Origin: Amoebophrya sp. A120 | Lineage: Eukaryota > Sar > Dinophyceae > Syndiniales > Amoebophryaceae | Length of the DNA: 64,000 nucleotides | Assembly (NCBI GenBank): GCA_905178155.1 | Contig: CAJINV010000002.1 | Span: 9,435,412 to 9,499,411 of the forward strand | Reading direction: 5' to 3' | In this document: positions 1 to 13,600 of the stretch, in pieces | Layout: every line of letters begins with the position of its first letter | How positions within the stretch are numbered: the stretch's first letter is position 1 | The notes under the pieces: model-generated | What the model was told of the DNA's origin: nothing | Databases searched by the model: none | The model's input: only the letters and a program-made list of their open reading frames with translations | Position numbers and translations under genes: made by a program

Positions 1-1920
1 TCTTGTTTTATCTTTCTACTCCTTGTTTGGTGATACTGATACAGCTGGATAAAAATTAAACACACTGCATAGCAAAGGCAAATCATCCCTTCCGTAAGAG
101 GGTGAGTCACAAAAACTGTTATGAAATTCTCTACCGCGTGTCGAATGTCGAAGACTTTTATGGAGCCATCGTCGGCACCGGAGGCGATGATGTCGCCCTG
201 GAGGGGGTTCCAGTCGAGCACATTCACGTCGTACCCGGACCCGTCTTCGCTGTGCTGCAGCGAAATCACGGACTTCTTCTTCCCTTGTCGCACATCGTAA
301 ATCTGTTATTGTTGAATCAAAGCAAGCCTTGTCACGAGATTTATTGTTGTCAAGAAACGATTATCACTTGAGAAGGGTAGGTACATGCACCCGCGAGGGG
401 GGGGGTACTACGAAAAATCACTCAGATAGTTCATTTCAGCTTTAACTTTTTTACTCGCTGGATTTTTTTGTCGTATTTTATCATAAAGTCGTATAGATGC
501 AGAAGCGATTCGTTCCCTTTAAACTTCAACCGTACCTGCACAGTGCCGTCCCCGCCGCAACTGGCGAACACCGTTTCGCAACCGTTGCCTTTTCGCTTGA
601 ACTGCAAATCCTCGATTGCTGTGCCCTTTTTGTGCCCGATGAAGCTACTGGGGTCGATCGACCAGCCGCCCTCTCGGGGTTTCCAGAACCGCAGCACGCC
701 GTCGTTGTCGGCGGAAACGAATTCGCCGGGCTTGTGCCAGTTCCAGGCCATAGCGTAACCCTCCGTCTTGTGGTCCGATGGGGAGGATTGGAAGATGGGC
801 TGTGGTGAGTTGATGTTTCCAGGGTCGTTCTATCTTTGTGCAACTTTAAAAAGCACAATACATCATTTTGGTCGGAAGTATAGATACGTAACTACTTCCA
901 ATACGTTGTACGAGCTCCCTATTTGAATTATGAAAGATGATAAGCTCCCAATGAGTTCCAGTAAAATCAACTTTCTAGTACCTTTTTTACGACCATTTCG
1001 GAGGTGCTGCTGCTGCTCTGTTCCTGTCCGACCGCGACAAATTCTTCGGCCAAGTTCCACATGTTGACCCTTCCGTTCTCGGCCCAGGTGGCCACGATGC
1101 CCTGCGCGGCCCCCGGCATCGCCTTGATGCGGTTGACCGTGCCCCCCACGTGCTGCACTTTTCTGCAGGCGAATTTCGGCTCGGATTTCGCCTCGTCCTC
1201 GCTTTCCGAGCCTGAATCGTCGTCGCTGTCGGACTCGTCCTGCTGTTCGCACAGGTTCGACCACTTCATCACGTAGATGCAGTTGTCCTTCTCGTTCTGC
1301 GCCTGACTCCCGGCGACCACGGTGCAGGTGTGCGGAAACTCCCGCCGCGCGCCGCCCAGCGTATCCTGCACAATGTCGAAAGAGAGGCACGGCCACTCCG
1401 TGTTCAGTTTGTGCAGCATTTGGTACGCGTTTGGGTCGTATTGCAGTTCTTCGTCCTCCGCGAGTTCGTCCTGCCCGGGGCGGAACACCTTGGTCTTGCT
1501 CGCCGCGGTCTTGTCCGGGTTCTCAATCGGGTTGCCGTTTTCGTCGAGGAAAATCCCCTCCTCGTCGCTGTCCTCCTCCTCCAAATCCAGCTCGGAATCA
1601 TCCTCTGCATCGGAGTCTACTTCGTTTGCAGCTTTATTCTTCGCGGTTGCAGAGGACGAGAGCTGCTGTGCCGCTTGTCCTTCGCTGGCCGCGGAAGGAC
1701 TGCTGTTCGTCACGTTGGTAGTTTCCTCGCAAGAACCCATATCCACATCACCGCTGGTATCCTCTTTGCAACGCTTAGCCTTCAGCTCCTTAGTGCGGCC
1801 AGGCTCGTCGCCGCGCTTGTTTGGGACAGCATGAGCATTGCTATCTGTCATCATTGCGTCTTCGCCCGCCATCGTATTAAGATTGTCTATGTCTCTGTCG
1901 CTGGGTCGTCTTAGAAACAT
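1..1920 (-). CDS. GRWD1: GRWD1/Rrb1-like WD40 ribosome-assembly protein (3' part missing)
   Basis: Glutamate-rich WD-repeat protein. The family (yeast Rrb1, animal GRWD1) chaperones ribosomal protein L3 in the nucleus or nucleolus. Exon 1 is 1920-982: an acidic low-complexity N-terminus, then YQMLHKLNTEWPCLSFDIV, the family hallmark, and two acidic stretches. Exon 2 is 799-536 and encodes WD repeats (GYAMAWNWHKPGEF, FASCGGDGTVQ). Exon 3 starts at 302 with IYDVRQGKKKSVIS and ASGADDGSIKVFDIR. Both introns have GT-AG ends (GTACTA...CACAG at 981-800; GTACGG...AACAG at 535-303), are phase 0 and join in frame. I chose the ATG at 1920; another in-frame ATG lies at 1871. The end of exon 3 is unclear (a GTAGAG donor after FDIRHA is possible), and the last WD repeats lie beyond the window. 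The ortholog call is firm; the gene symbol is by family only. Confidence 0.88.
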
Positions 1921-3238
1921 GCGCTTGAAATTAGTAAATGACAATAAGCAACAAGTGGGCGGGCGGCTCCTTGGACAAATGCTTGAAGATAATAGTAGAT
2001 GTAGAGCTTTTGTGCAAATAAAAGTCAGTTGGCTCCTCTTTACTCCGACGGTGCGCCAGCAGAGGCGGTCAATAAAACTTTCGCGAAAGAAATATTCGAT
2101 TCGGTGAGATGTCTACAGTATCTTAACCTGAGTGAAAGAGACGGATATCGCCGAAGTAATGCCATCAATCTCATGCTGGAATTGAACGAAGTAGCTAGTG
2201 GTGGCAACATTTCACACTAAATTCCAAGGATGATCACTTCCGGAGCCCTCAGTCGCTTTTAATTCGTGCTCTTCCACAGTCTGATCTTTTTAATCCGCAA
2301 TTTTTCGTTCATGATCTTTTTAATTCGTGCTCTTCCACACTGTTTTCCGCCATTTCATCTCTCATGGACTTTTTCGGAACGGAACTAAGAGAACTTGTTT
2401 ATTTCATAGTTGATCTATCTAGTATCACCATTTATCCTGCTTATTTGTGGTGAGAATTCCAAGTTTCAGGATCGGCTTTACAGTGACGGAAGTGCTGGAT
2501 CATGAATTAGAACCAGACAGAGAAGATCGACGTAGCAACACAAGTGGAGAAAGCAGCTGCCTCCCGGACTACGACTACTGAATGCAAATCCGCAGCTTGT
2601 GGCACGGGGCGTCCGCGGTGATGACAGGAGTCGTGTTTATTTCTCCTATAATCTATTGCCTTTGACTTTTCATTTTCGCATTGGAGTATCGGTTGTCGTG
2701 TGGAGATGAAAGTCTTGCATTTTTTGGCCTCATGCGAGAACGAGACTACAAAAGCGCCATATCGCAAATGCAGCTTTTTCTATGTTCAAAGAGTTGGATG
2801 CAATTTTTTGAACATTGATACGTACCTTCTTGAAGCTGCAAAAAGTGAAAGTATTTCCCACATCATGGCAGATTCAGCTGAAAGGCGCCTACATTCGCCT
2901 CCCAAGACGTCCTCCAGACAATCGAAATCTGCTGGACGGTGAAACTAGAACTCCAGCGTGTCTTGTGGCCAGCTGAGCACGTCTCGGACGCTCAGATGCA
3001 CTGAAGATAAAGATCACCACGTATGATAAATTCATCATGCGCGAAAACACGAGTACAGCCTCCGGCTGAGCGGAGCGAGGATTGAAAACTTCTTCCCACC
3101 TCGTCGTCTCAGTATGCGCCGCATGCTGCAACTTCGACCCGTCTAGGATGCGTGAAGAGCACACTGTCCTTTGCGCCAGTCCGCGCAACAGCGTGCGCAA
3201 TACGCTTCTGGAATCCTCGAGAAAGACAAACCAACTCT
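1921..3238. other. Intergenic stretch, no supported gene
   Basis: No ORF here has a recognisable domain or convincing splice structure. The only structure seen is an imperfect direct repeat around 2255-2340, where TTTTTAATTCGTGCTCTTCC-like text appears twice. This interval holds the putative upstream region of the WD40 gene. Confidence 0.4.
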
Positions 3239-3531
3239 TTAGTCGTCGCCGATAGACCACATGACCCGCTCCTTCTTCCCGGCCTTCCCCTTCAGCTTCT
3301 TTTTCCTCCCCGGATCATTCTTGCTCTCTTGGTAAGCGTACCTGCAGATGAAGAGTTTTTACATGCAGAATCAACTTACTCGCTCACTCTACGTCATCAC
3401 AACGGGAATAGACCGCAATTTTAGCAAAGCGGAGGCAAGCATCGAAGCATGTAGACGTTAGAAAAATACCAGAACATGGCAAGAATGGCGAGAATGATCA
3501 GCCCTACAAACCCGTACAGCAAGACCTCCAT
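3239..3531 (-). CDS. Candidate small single-pass membrane protein, two exons
   Basis: Exon 1 (3531-3470) starts MEVLLYGFVGLIILAILAMF, a clean transmembrane segment right after the ATG. A donor TG/GTATTT follows, and an acceptor CATCTGCAG lies at 3343. Exon 2 (from 3342) would encode YAYQESKNDPGRKK and then, in a frame offset by one base, LKGKAGKKERVMWSIGDD with a stop at 3239. The product would be about 54 residues: an N-terminal membrane anchor and a short basic tail. The offset falls at a run of six A on the coding strand (near 3301), so either a base is miscalled or my splice is wrong. Without the offset, the frame continues to 2889 with no resemblance to a protein I know. The family is not recognised. 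Confidence 0.4.
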
Positions 3532-4677
3532 CTTAGCAATGGTTTCGTTTGTTCAATCGCCTCTGCTTCTATGATTTTTGCTACCTTTTCGTGTTTCCTG
3601 ATTAAAAAACAAGTATATCTTAATCTTTCCTGAAGGACAAGGTGTACTACTAGCTGCACAAAGATAAGAAGCACGCAAGAGTTGCGTCTTTGCTGACAAA
3701 TCGCCTGAAGATAGCGACTTCCAACAAGCCAACGGAAGGAAAAATGTCGTCTCGAGGTACACGTAACCTCCGCAGGGCTGAAATTTTACACAAAATGAAA
3801 ATCTGAAATCACCTTTTACAGATTAACAGAGAGCAAAAAAACACATGTCTAGACCAAGTGTGTTTCAAGGAAAAGTGGTGTCCGCCTGGATTGGGTTTTG
3901 TGAAAAAAAAAGAAGAAAATGGCAACAGCTAATCCGCTCGCTAATCAATCCACAAATTCGTCGCCCTACGCTACCATAGTTGATCTCCGCGTGGAAGTCG
4001 TGCGAAGTAGTTCGGATCACATTCACATCCATTTTTTCTGTAAATTCAGAAGTGTTTGTTGCGCTTTTGATCCGAGAGATCTAGGGGCATTCTTGTGCTG
4101 AGTGTGCCTGTACTAGTACTGTGAGGAACAAGGACACAGGAACAACACCGGGAGACACTCTAAGAAGGTGGGTCTGCGCATCATGCTCATTTCACCGAGC
4201 GGGAGCGCCAGCGCAAAGGGAAATGCAAAACCTCCAAAAATTTAAAGTGCAGACGTTTCAACACCGACAGACGTAGGTGCTTCTATGCGTCGCTCTCTTT
4301 ATTCTCGACACGGCAACATCACAGGCTTCATAGAACTTCTTCGCCGGCGTGAAATCCGCGATCACATTTGGGTTTCTTTCTAAGTAGTATGCTTCAGTAG
4401 CTTTTCCAGCACAACAATTCGCAAATCCGCCGAATAAACTGCAGGTGCAAAATGCATCTCTTCTATGGTTGCTGCCACAGCTTAAGCTTTGGTTAGAAAA
4501 AATATCGCTATGTTTCGCAAGACCTTCATACCGGCCGGAAACAAGGCCCCAGTATTGCCGGCAAGCGTCTCTCTGACATCCGGATCATCCTCCTAAAAAT
4601 TTGCTCAAGACCCCTTGAAAAACTTTGAATGTCAACTCTGATTTGTAAGTAAAAGCCCCAAAAAGAAAGATCTGATC
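3532..4677. other. Intergenic stretch, no supported gene
   Basis: Only short unconvincing ORFs on both strands. It separates the small membrane protein from the 3' end of the five-exon gene. Nothing else seen. Confidence 0.4.
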
Positions 4678-7600
4678 TCACTTTTCCCCACCCGTGCCGC
4701 CTGCACCGCCCGGCGCGGGTCCTTTCCGGATTAGAATTTTCGGCTTCACACCGGTTACTTTGGGCAGAAACTGCTTGATGTCATCCGCAATCGCGGTACT
4801 GACCCGACCCCAGAAGATCGGCGGGCCTTTATGGCCCGGGCCCGCCGCCGATTTACCGAACAGGGATTCCGCGTACTGCATAGCAGTCTCCTCGGCCTGC
4901 TCCTCGGATGAAGAAGTACAACTGTTTGCAATAACACCTGCATGATTCGTGTGTTGATTCATCAACATCCCACTGCCCTGACCATAATTTGCTTCACCGG
5001 TGTTCTTCAGAATTCCTCTCGCGGAGGTCTCCGGCGCTCCTTGCTGCGGCCGTTCCAGCAGCTCGCTGGACGTGCCAGTCGCGTCTCCGGCTCCTGGCGG
5101 GTCGTGTCCGTCTCGCGTCAGCAACGTGGGATCGGTCGCCAGACCGCTGCTCCCACTTGCCAGGTGATGCGCGGCGGGCATTCGGCTGTACTGCAGCATT
5201 CCCTCGCTGACGACTCGTTGATTCAGCGCATCCAGTCGATCTTCTTCCGTCGGGCCCTGAGGGGTTCGATGTTGCTGAGCCTGCTGGTGCTGCGACGAGG
5301 CTTGATAGAACGGCGGCATCACGTTGGAGCCCTGTTGTTGCGCCCCCGATCCGTGCACAGCAGCGGTACTCGCGTTATTATAGACGTGCTGCTGCGGAGC
5401 CATAAAGCCCTGAAAATGTTGACCTGACGTCGACGCAACAGGAGGATTATTGGCGGAAACAAACATCTGCTGGTGCTGCATCTGCTGGTGCTGATGACCG
5501 CCTCCGGCCGTCACCGACATTTGATGCCCCTGCTGGGCCGGCAGAAAGGAATGGTGCTGCTGGTGCGGATTATTCAATGAGCCAGGCGGTAGTTGATGTG
5601 GTACTCCCGCATGCTGAAGGTTTTCAGTATTTTGCCCGCTTGAAAAAGGACCCTGCGGCCCGGGAGACATCGACACAGATGTCGACCCGTCTGCCGCCAT
5701 GATTCCCCCCGCGACATTGGAGGGCACACTGGCTTGCTGAAAACCTGGCCCGCCAGAGTGGGAACTCGTTGAGGAACTTGACCCGCCCATCTGCATTTGC
5801 TGCTGCTGAATATTGAATGGTCCTCTTGCGGCGATCATGTGGAGATTGCTCTCGCCCGGCGATGTTGAAGATGTTTTACCAGCTGCTAGACTACTCTGGG
5901 CATTACTAGTATCAACCAGACCGCTGTTCGAAGATATGGAAGGCCCGGTAGGGTGGAGATTCGTCGCCTGTAGCGCCCTGTTGTGAAGATCATGTGTCAT
6001 TTCCTGCAGCTGCATCTGTTGCCCAGTCGAAGAGCTTGTTGTATACGGGGGGTAACCGCCGACCGAGGCAGGAACCGCAGCCCCGGGTGGTAGTGCTCCT
6101 GCATATTCAAGATTCACCCCGTAGGTTTGTTGGCTAGATGAAGAAGTAGCAGCACCACCAGCAGCCGCTCCAAAACTGCTGGTCCCATTTCCCGATGGAA
6201 ACTGGGGCAACTCAAACCCGAGCGGGGACCTGAACCCCCAGGGAGCAAACATTCCTGCCTCGGACGAATGATTTGACTGGAACGTGTTGCGCGACGGCGG
6301 GAGGAACGCACCATTTTGGGTGGTGTCAGGTTGCTCCGCTTTGTTGGCTGCGGCTGCCGGAAAGACTGTAGATGGGTTAGCAAAAGGATGACTGTTTTGG
6401 CCGGTACTGGTACCTGTGCCGGAGTTCATATTCTGTTGCTGATCTTCGCGGTAGCCAATCGCGGTACTATTTGCCTCCATCCACGGATTTCGGGTCGTCG
6501 CGTTCAATATTGCGGGCTGCTGCTCCGGCGAGCCACTCCTCCTCGACGTGAGCAACAGTGGCCTTTCGGCGCTGCCTGTTGTTTTTGCTCCCGATATTTG
6601 TCCTTCTGCCCCCGCAGAACCTCCAGTAAAGGGGTCATAGCCACTGGCCTCGAGGTGCGCGTTCGAAACCGACTCCCGTCCGTTATTGCTGCCGGTGCTG
6701 TTGCGGGCGACCAAGTCCGAAAGCCTGTCCCCGAGACTGGCACTGCTGGTCGCATTCTGACCCGTACCACCGTAGCCGTCGCGGCCACGCAAAGATTTCA
6801 TTGAAGATACACCTACTCCCGCGGGCCCGCTGCGCGCGGCCCGATCCCTACTTTCACTTCGGTCGTTGTTGGCTTGTAGCTGCATATCTCGTAACACCGA
6901 ATCCAAGATTTGAGGCAGCGTGATCTCCAGTGTTTGCTTCTGAGAGCTTTTGAATTCCCGCAAGTCCTCTTTCAGCGCCAACACCTCCTCCCGGGTTTGG
7001 GCCACCTCTTCCTTGGTCTGCATCACATTCATGGCAGCAATGGCATCCAACGCAGACGAGGACGCTTTCGACGCTGCGAGACCTCCTCCTTGTCCGTCCG
7101 ACGATGCTCCGGACGAGCTTGCCGCATTTCCTTCTAACTGTCTCTTCGCCAGCTCGCGCTCATCCAGCACTTTGTTGATGGTTTTCTCGAGGAATTTCGG
7201 GTCTCTCAGTGCCTTCGTGTCGTTCGCAAAATTTTGCCCGAATTCCGCGAAACTGCTCAGCAGACTGCTTGTCACCGTACTCGTCAGTTGCTGCTGCTCC
7301 TGGCGGAGCGCCGCCAGACTGCTGAACATTTGGTGCATGGCGGCTTCTTGCTTCAAGAAGAGGCTGAACAAATTTCGCTCGAGGTGCCCCAGTTTCGTCT
7401 CCAGTTTCCGCTCGCTGTTCTCCAGCTTGCACTCCAGCAACACACTTGCGTCCACCCACTCCACGTTGTACAGCGCCCGCGGGAGGTAGCAGAGGTCCAG
7501 ACTGTCGAGCAACGGCAGGATCTGCTGCTTCTCCAGGTTGCACTCGTCCAACAGCGTGAAAATCCTCGCCGTCTGTTCCTTCGTGAACGGCAGGGTGCAG

Positions 7601-10600
7601 ACGTTCACCTCGCTGGTCTGCTGCACTTCGCAACTACTGGTTTGCGCAAGAGGGAGGAGCTCCAGTGTCCCGGTAGCGCTGCTGTTGATTTGAAGAATTT
7701 TCGCTTCCTCAGCAGCGGGCCAAGCACAAACTGCATCAAACGGAAAAAAGTACTTGCAACAAGGAAGTGTGTTCGAGCTATGTATTCAGGTATGAAACAT
7801 CAACCACCGTCCTGTCCTGCTCTGCACTTAGTGTATTTCATACCTCTCCGCACCCGCACCGGAGTTGCCGTCAGTCTCTTTCCGCTCCGGCGCCGGTGAC
7901 GCAAGACTAGCCCCAGAAACAACCGGGTGTTGGTCGCATCGCTCGCCGGAAACCACCACGGCTGGAGGTCCTGCGGTGTGCCTTGTAGTGGTTCCTGGAT
8001 CCTTTTGCTGCTGCGCCAGCTGGAAATTACCAGTGCCTTGATCATTCATCTTTCCGAACAGCGCCTCGCGGTATGCGGTGAACAGTGAGTGCAGCAGATT
8101 TTCGAGCCTTCGGTTGTCGTCTTGAAAAAATTTCAAGTACACACCGCAGTGGTGGAAAAAGAGAGGAATGCACTTCTGCTCGAACGCGCTCACGGTCACT
8201 TCCCCCGAGGCCGCACTCTGGAGCACCGCGTAGATTGGCGTCAGGCTGTGCATCAGAATTTCCACCGGGAGCCGGTGCAACGGCAGCGAGCTAGCTACCC
8301 GCGCAGCGATGTCTTCATCGCTGCCAGTGGCATCGTCCGGCTCGATTGCCGCCTGCTCTGGGTACCCGCCGGATCTGAAAATGAAGACAGTGAAAGTGAT
8401 AGATGGCGTATGTCTCGCATACTTGTCTCAATACGCTGGTTTTATTCGGTACGAAAGTGAATAATCGCAAAGAGTCGATTGAGACAAAATCAAAAAATGT
8501 GGCGCCTCCGTGTCAATTTTCAATTTCCCAAACGCTAGGCTTACTATACTCACACGGGAAAATGACAATACCGTCCGCTCTCGTTCAGATTCTTTTGTCG
8601 TTCGGCCAGGACGAGGCCAAACAGGGTTTGCAGGTTTGCGTCGGAACAGTGCCCCCAGTTAATTTCTTGGGTGAAGTACTCTGTGCTCAAGGCCCCGACA
8701 TTTCCCATACGACGTAACAGAATTGCGTGCAGGGTGTCGACGTGCAGGGGCCTCCTTCCGCCGTCCTGCCGCAGCAACACTGCCAGCGGCGCCAGGTCGG
8801 CGTTCACAAGGAGCTCGAAATCCAAGCGGTTTAGGTCCAGAGGCTTGAGGAACTCGACCAGCGATGAAGCGGTCCCGGAAGCGGATGATGATACAACACA
8901 GATTTCCTGCAAGAACCTTGCCGCGAAAGCGTACTGCTCCTCTGCCAAAGCAGTCCCGACGTCCGGAGAGATTTGTTGCCAGTCCAGCCGCTGCCACGCC
9001 GTGAGCAGCAACTCGAGACTGGACCTGTTCTCAAAAAATGTTGTTCCAGAGAACAAAGCACTCCGGTTGGCAAGCTCGTCGCTCGCTACACCTGTGGTGT
9101 TCTCCTGCGTGCCACCGGCGGTGTTGAGAAATAAACTACAGTAGTGGCGCACCAGCGCGAACATCAAAGCGGCCTTCGCCTCAGCGTCCTTGCAAAACGT
9201 CGACACTAGATCCAACTTCAACAGCAAGTTCGAGTGTTCGTTGAGAAGAAGGTGGCAATTGCTCGTGGTCCCCCCGACTGCGGCATGCTTCAGCAACAGT
9301 GGCCAATTTAACACCCGGAACAGGTCGTCGTACTCGGCGCTGATACTGGAATAGTCGTTCGTCGGGTAGATTTTGTGTAGAAACGCTAACGCCTGCTCCA
9401 TGATCGGGAACACGGTGCAAGATTTCCAGTTCACGGTGCTCGTCCAAGCTTCGAATATCTCGCCAATATCGTTCACACCGTGAAGCCTGAGAGTTATACG
9501 ACATAATTTCTGAAAGTCGATGATGCGTCATTCGAGGCTATGTGTCGCTCTCGCTGTAATCAGCATGAGCATTTATAGGACCTTGATCAAGCGGAAGCTG
9601 CGGAAGCAAGAGGATTATTTGTATAGGGCAAAAAGCGATCTTGCACCCGCGATTTTTTCGTTTGGCCAAGGTGAAATAAATGCCAGAGAAAAATCGGAAT
9701 GAAAAAGCTCTAGCTGCCTAAAAAAGTATGCTAGCAAGTACTCCAACGCCTGTAGCAATAGCCGCATGGCTTGCAATTTGTTCTTCCTGTGCATCTGCTT
9801 CACGGCGTTAAGGTAAAACATCCGCAACTGCGCTAAATCAGGCAGGGAGAACTTCTCCACCGGCAGCGCGCCGAAAATTTGGTCCACCCGAACCCTCAAA
9901 GGTGCGGTGCTTCCGACGTCGTCTGTACTTGATGGACCAGAGCAGATAGATGTGCCAGTACCTTCGGCGCATCTCGTTGATGGTCCTGTCGTGTTGACAA
10001 CAGAACTCACGTCGGCGCTGCTGTGCAACAGCGCTGCAGTCGCATTGCTTGAGGTTGGTGCTGTCGTGCCAGCCATGAAAACGGTTCCGGGGCTTCCAAG
10101 CTGCGTCAACTTCCGGTCCAAATCCTGCAAAACCAGTGCCACTTCATGAAGCTCCTCGGCACCGGCGTCGCTCCACAGTTCGGGTTTCGTGAAGTAGGAA
10201 AACACGTTAAACTTCGTCGACGGTGCTATCTTCGTTTGACTTGCCGAACTAGAAAGCCCGCTGTGCAGTGCGGCAGTGTTTGCGTGCAGTGCGGCAGTGT
10301 TGTTTTCATGTACCTCCTCATTCGTATCGGAGTCCGACACAGGCGACGGCACTTTCGTGCTTGGAAGCGATGCTGAGGATCCGGCAGGCAAATCATCGAG
10401 CGCCAGCTCCACCTTCTCCTCTTTCAGAAAACGGAACAGTACCGCCCGGAATTTTTTCGCCGACTTCTTCTTCAGATCAGAGAACATTTCCAGCGCGATC
10501 CTCGGCGGGCAGTGCGCTTGCAACAGCTCTTCGTTCACCAAATGGAGAGGGATGAAGCGGAGAATCTTCTCCGTCTCCCGTGCCCGGTCACTGTGGTCGA

Positions 10601-13600
10601 AGACCTCGGAGGTTTCCGTACAGAAATTTCCACCGGTGCTGTGGCTGGTGTCCTCGTCCGCGAAAAGGCCGAAGAGCAATTCTGCCTGCGTGACCGACGT
10701 TTTTCCGTCAAGAAAATCGATTTCCGGGAGGATTTCCAAGACCGACCGGCGCGATAGCAGACTCTTGCTCGCGCGCTCCAGAAAGCACGTCTTCGCCTCC
10801 TGCTTGTTGCCGTCTTTCAGGTGCAGCCTGATTGTCTGCAACGCAATCTGCTCCTGTTTCGACACGCCGCCTGTTTTTCCCGCCGTTGGGCGGCAGGTGC
10901 TCGCGTGATTCGCGACTGCTGTTCCTGCCGAGATCGAGCCGGGAAACGCTCCAGAGGGAGGCTCCGTCGCTTCTCCATCTTCCTCGTTGTTCACCAGCTG
11001 CGAAACTACAGAATCATCTTGCGCTGCGCCACCATTCTGCGCACGGGCTGGATTCGTCTCCTGGGACGGTGGTACACTGGTGGGAAAAGCCTCGTCGCCT
11101 GCTATCGTTGCTGCGTCTAGCAGTCTGACATCCAAGAGCTGCTGCAGCTTCTCGACCAGTTGACTCTCAGCACAGGAAAAAAAAATAAACTCCTGGCTGT
11201 GGATCAATCGGTAGGCGTTTTGCACGCTTTCCGCGGCGTCCAAGCCCGTCCAGGGAACGGCTGCCCAGAGCTCTTCGATCCGCTTTGGTGTGTCCGGCGA
11301 AGAGGGCCGCGATTTCATTTCCCCCATGCGTTTCTTGGTCTCTTCCAAAATCATTCGGCGGCAGAGCTCGGGATACAGCGTTTTAACATCCGACCTGGTC
11401 GCTGTGCCACTAGTTTCGTCCAGAACAAAATGCGGAAGCAGAAGGGTCGCGGAGCTGAGCAGGTAGCTGTGGTAGGCCGCGGCACCGCAGATTGTCGCTA
11501 GATCCAAGCAGCGAAGGAAGGGGGCAGAGGCTGCGCCACTTCCACTGCCGTCTTGGCTCAGGTCCAAAATTGCTTTCAACGCTGCGAAATTGGTCTCCGC
11601 CGAACAGCTGCGCCACGAAATTGCTTCCCAAAAGTCCTTCACGGGTCCATCTTGACGAAGATCGTCCTCGTCCTCCCCACGCGACACGCCGATAACGACG
11701 ATTCCCCTCTGTAGCAAAACGACAGCCAGCTTGGCCGCCGCTTCCGGATTTGCTTCGTTCAAAGTCACGGACACAAAGTCCAGCGGCAAAGGCTCAGTCA
11801 CGCCGTGTTCGACATCGGATTCCTCTAAGGTAAAAACTTTGTACAGACGCAGTTCGTTTGCCTCGTGCTCTGCGGAAGAGGTAGAAGAATTTGGCACATT
11901 AGTTGTACCAGGAGAGTACACTTGAAATTGTTCGCTCGTCCTCAAAAAAACGCAGATTTCGCGAAACAGGTCCCGTGCAGAGTCGTGAAAGTTCCAGCCC
12001 TCGCTTGCGAGTTTTTTCAGCAAGGTGGGCGTTCTGGTGCACTCCGCTGCGTCGCTGGCGCAGTTGTGCCGTGCCAAATATTCCACGAAAGCGTTTCGGG
12101 TCTGGGAATGCTGTGGCGACGACGACTTGGCGCTCAGAAAAAACTTGACCAGCGTCGGTCCGAAAAAGCGCGTTGCAGCGGCTCCAGGTAGTGCGGCGGT
12201 GTCCGTGGTTTCCGCAGATGCAGGTGCTGTTACTTGTACTGCGGCTGGTGCGCTGCCACTAGATCCCGCTGCACAGGATAGGACTAGATCTCTCATGCTC
12301 GTAAAGCACCCGTCGACGGCGCGCTGTACTGTCCCCTTGCCAAGTTCGTGCACCACTCGAATTGGCAGCGTGGTTCCGCAAAACTGTCCTTCTGATTGCT
12401 CGCCGCCGCCTTGCTTCACAATGCGGCTCGGGTCCACGCGAAGGAAGAACTGGAGGAGTAAACTACCCGTCTTGCTGGAACTGGAAAGCGACTTCATTCC
12501 GTTCACCATGGCCAGCCACAAGGGCTTGTTCTGCAACACCTTCAGCAAACACTGTTTTTCCAACCCCTGTGTGGTGTCGATCTCTTTGATCTTGTCAATC
12601 GCAGCCGGATTGATCTGCTGCAATGCCCTATCCAGAAAAAAACTGTGTCTGTTGTGGAAATCCACAAACGCAATGAGTTTAACTCATGCAAAACAGTGTA
12701 CAACACTTGTCATGCGGCCGATGAACTACAAATTTACACATTATTACGAGGACTACCTCCTTCGATGAAAGCGGGTCGATTTCATGTAGTTACTGACTTC
12801 GCATTTCTGTCATGCAGCCATCGATCCACAAGTAAAAGTATTTTCTTTACGTTTCACACTGACACACTTCTTTCAGCGGATAAGCGCGCTCCAGCTGTTT
12901 TTCGGCGGCTGCACCGCCGTCCTTTAACAGCGGGAAAAAGAGCGGAGGAAGCAGCAACGGCGTGAAAGAAAGCTTTCGACTGCTGCAGCTAGCGCTTGTG
13001 GACCGGCCGGAACGTAAGACCACCAAGTCCGCCACAATGTCGGCGTCCACGTCGGCAAATCGTTTCTGCGAAACCTGGTCGGCTATGGATCCGGCCACAG
13101 CAGCGCTTGTTGATACGCGCGGGTTCGAGCCTACTATCTTTTCGCCCCAGATGTTTCTTTCGAAATGAAAGTGCTCCACCGCCAGTTTGGCCCAGTCGAT
13201 GAAACTCATCGTTGCGTCTCCGGCGAGCGCGCGCTGCAGCCGTGCAGCCACGGTGGAAGTTTTCGTCGGCGGGTTTTCCTTGCTAGATCCAGGATACGAG
13301 GAGTTGTTTGCTGCGGATGAAGTTGTTGTACAAGAAGAAGCATTTATTCGGGTCTTTTTCGCGACACCGAAGTGCTGAAACAACATGTCCACAAAGGTGC
13401 GGTGCTTCTCCAAAACCGCAGGGTGTGCCTTCTCGAGGTAGCTCAGGCCGAGCAGCAACACGAACTCCAGACTGCCACGGCAGACCAACTCCTCGGTCAG
13501 AAGCAGGAATGGTGCCGCAACCTTCTCCAAAAGTTTCGCCGCGAGCGTGTGCAAGAGAAACAGAGGCCCGCTGTTGCAGGACGAAGAGTACTTCTTGTTC

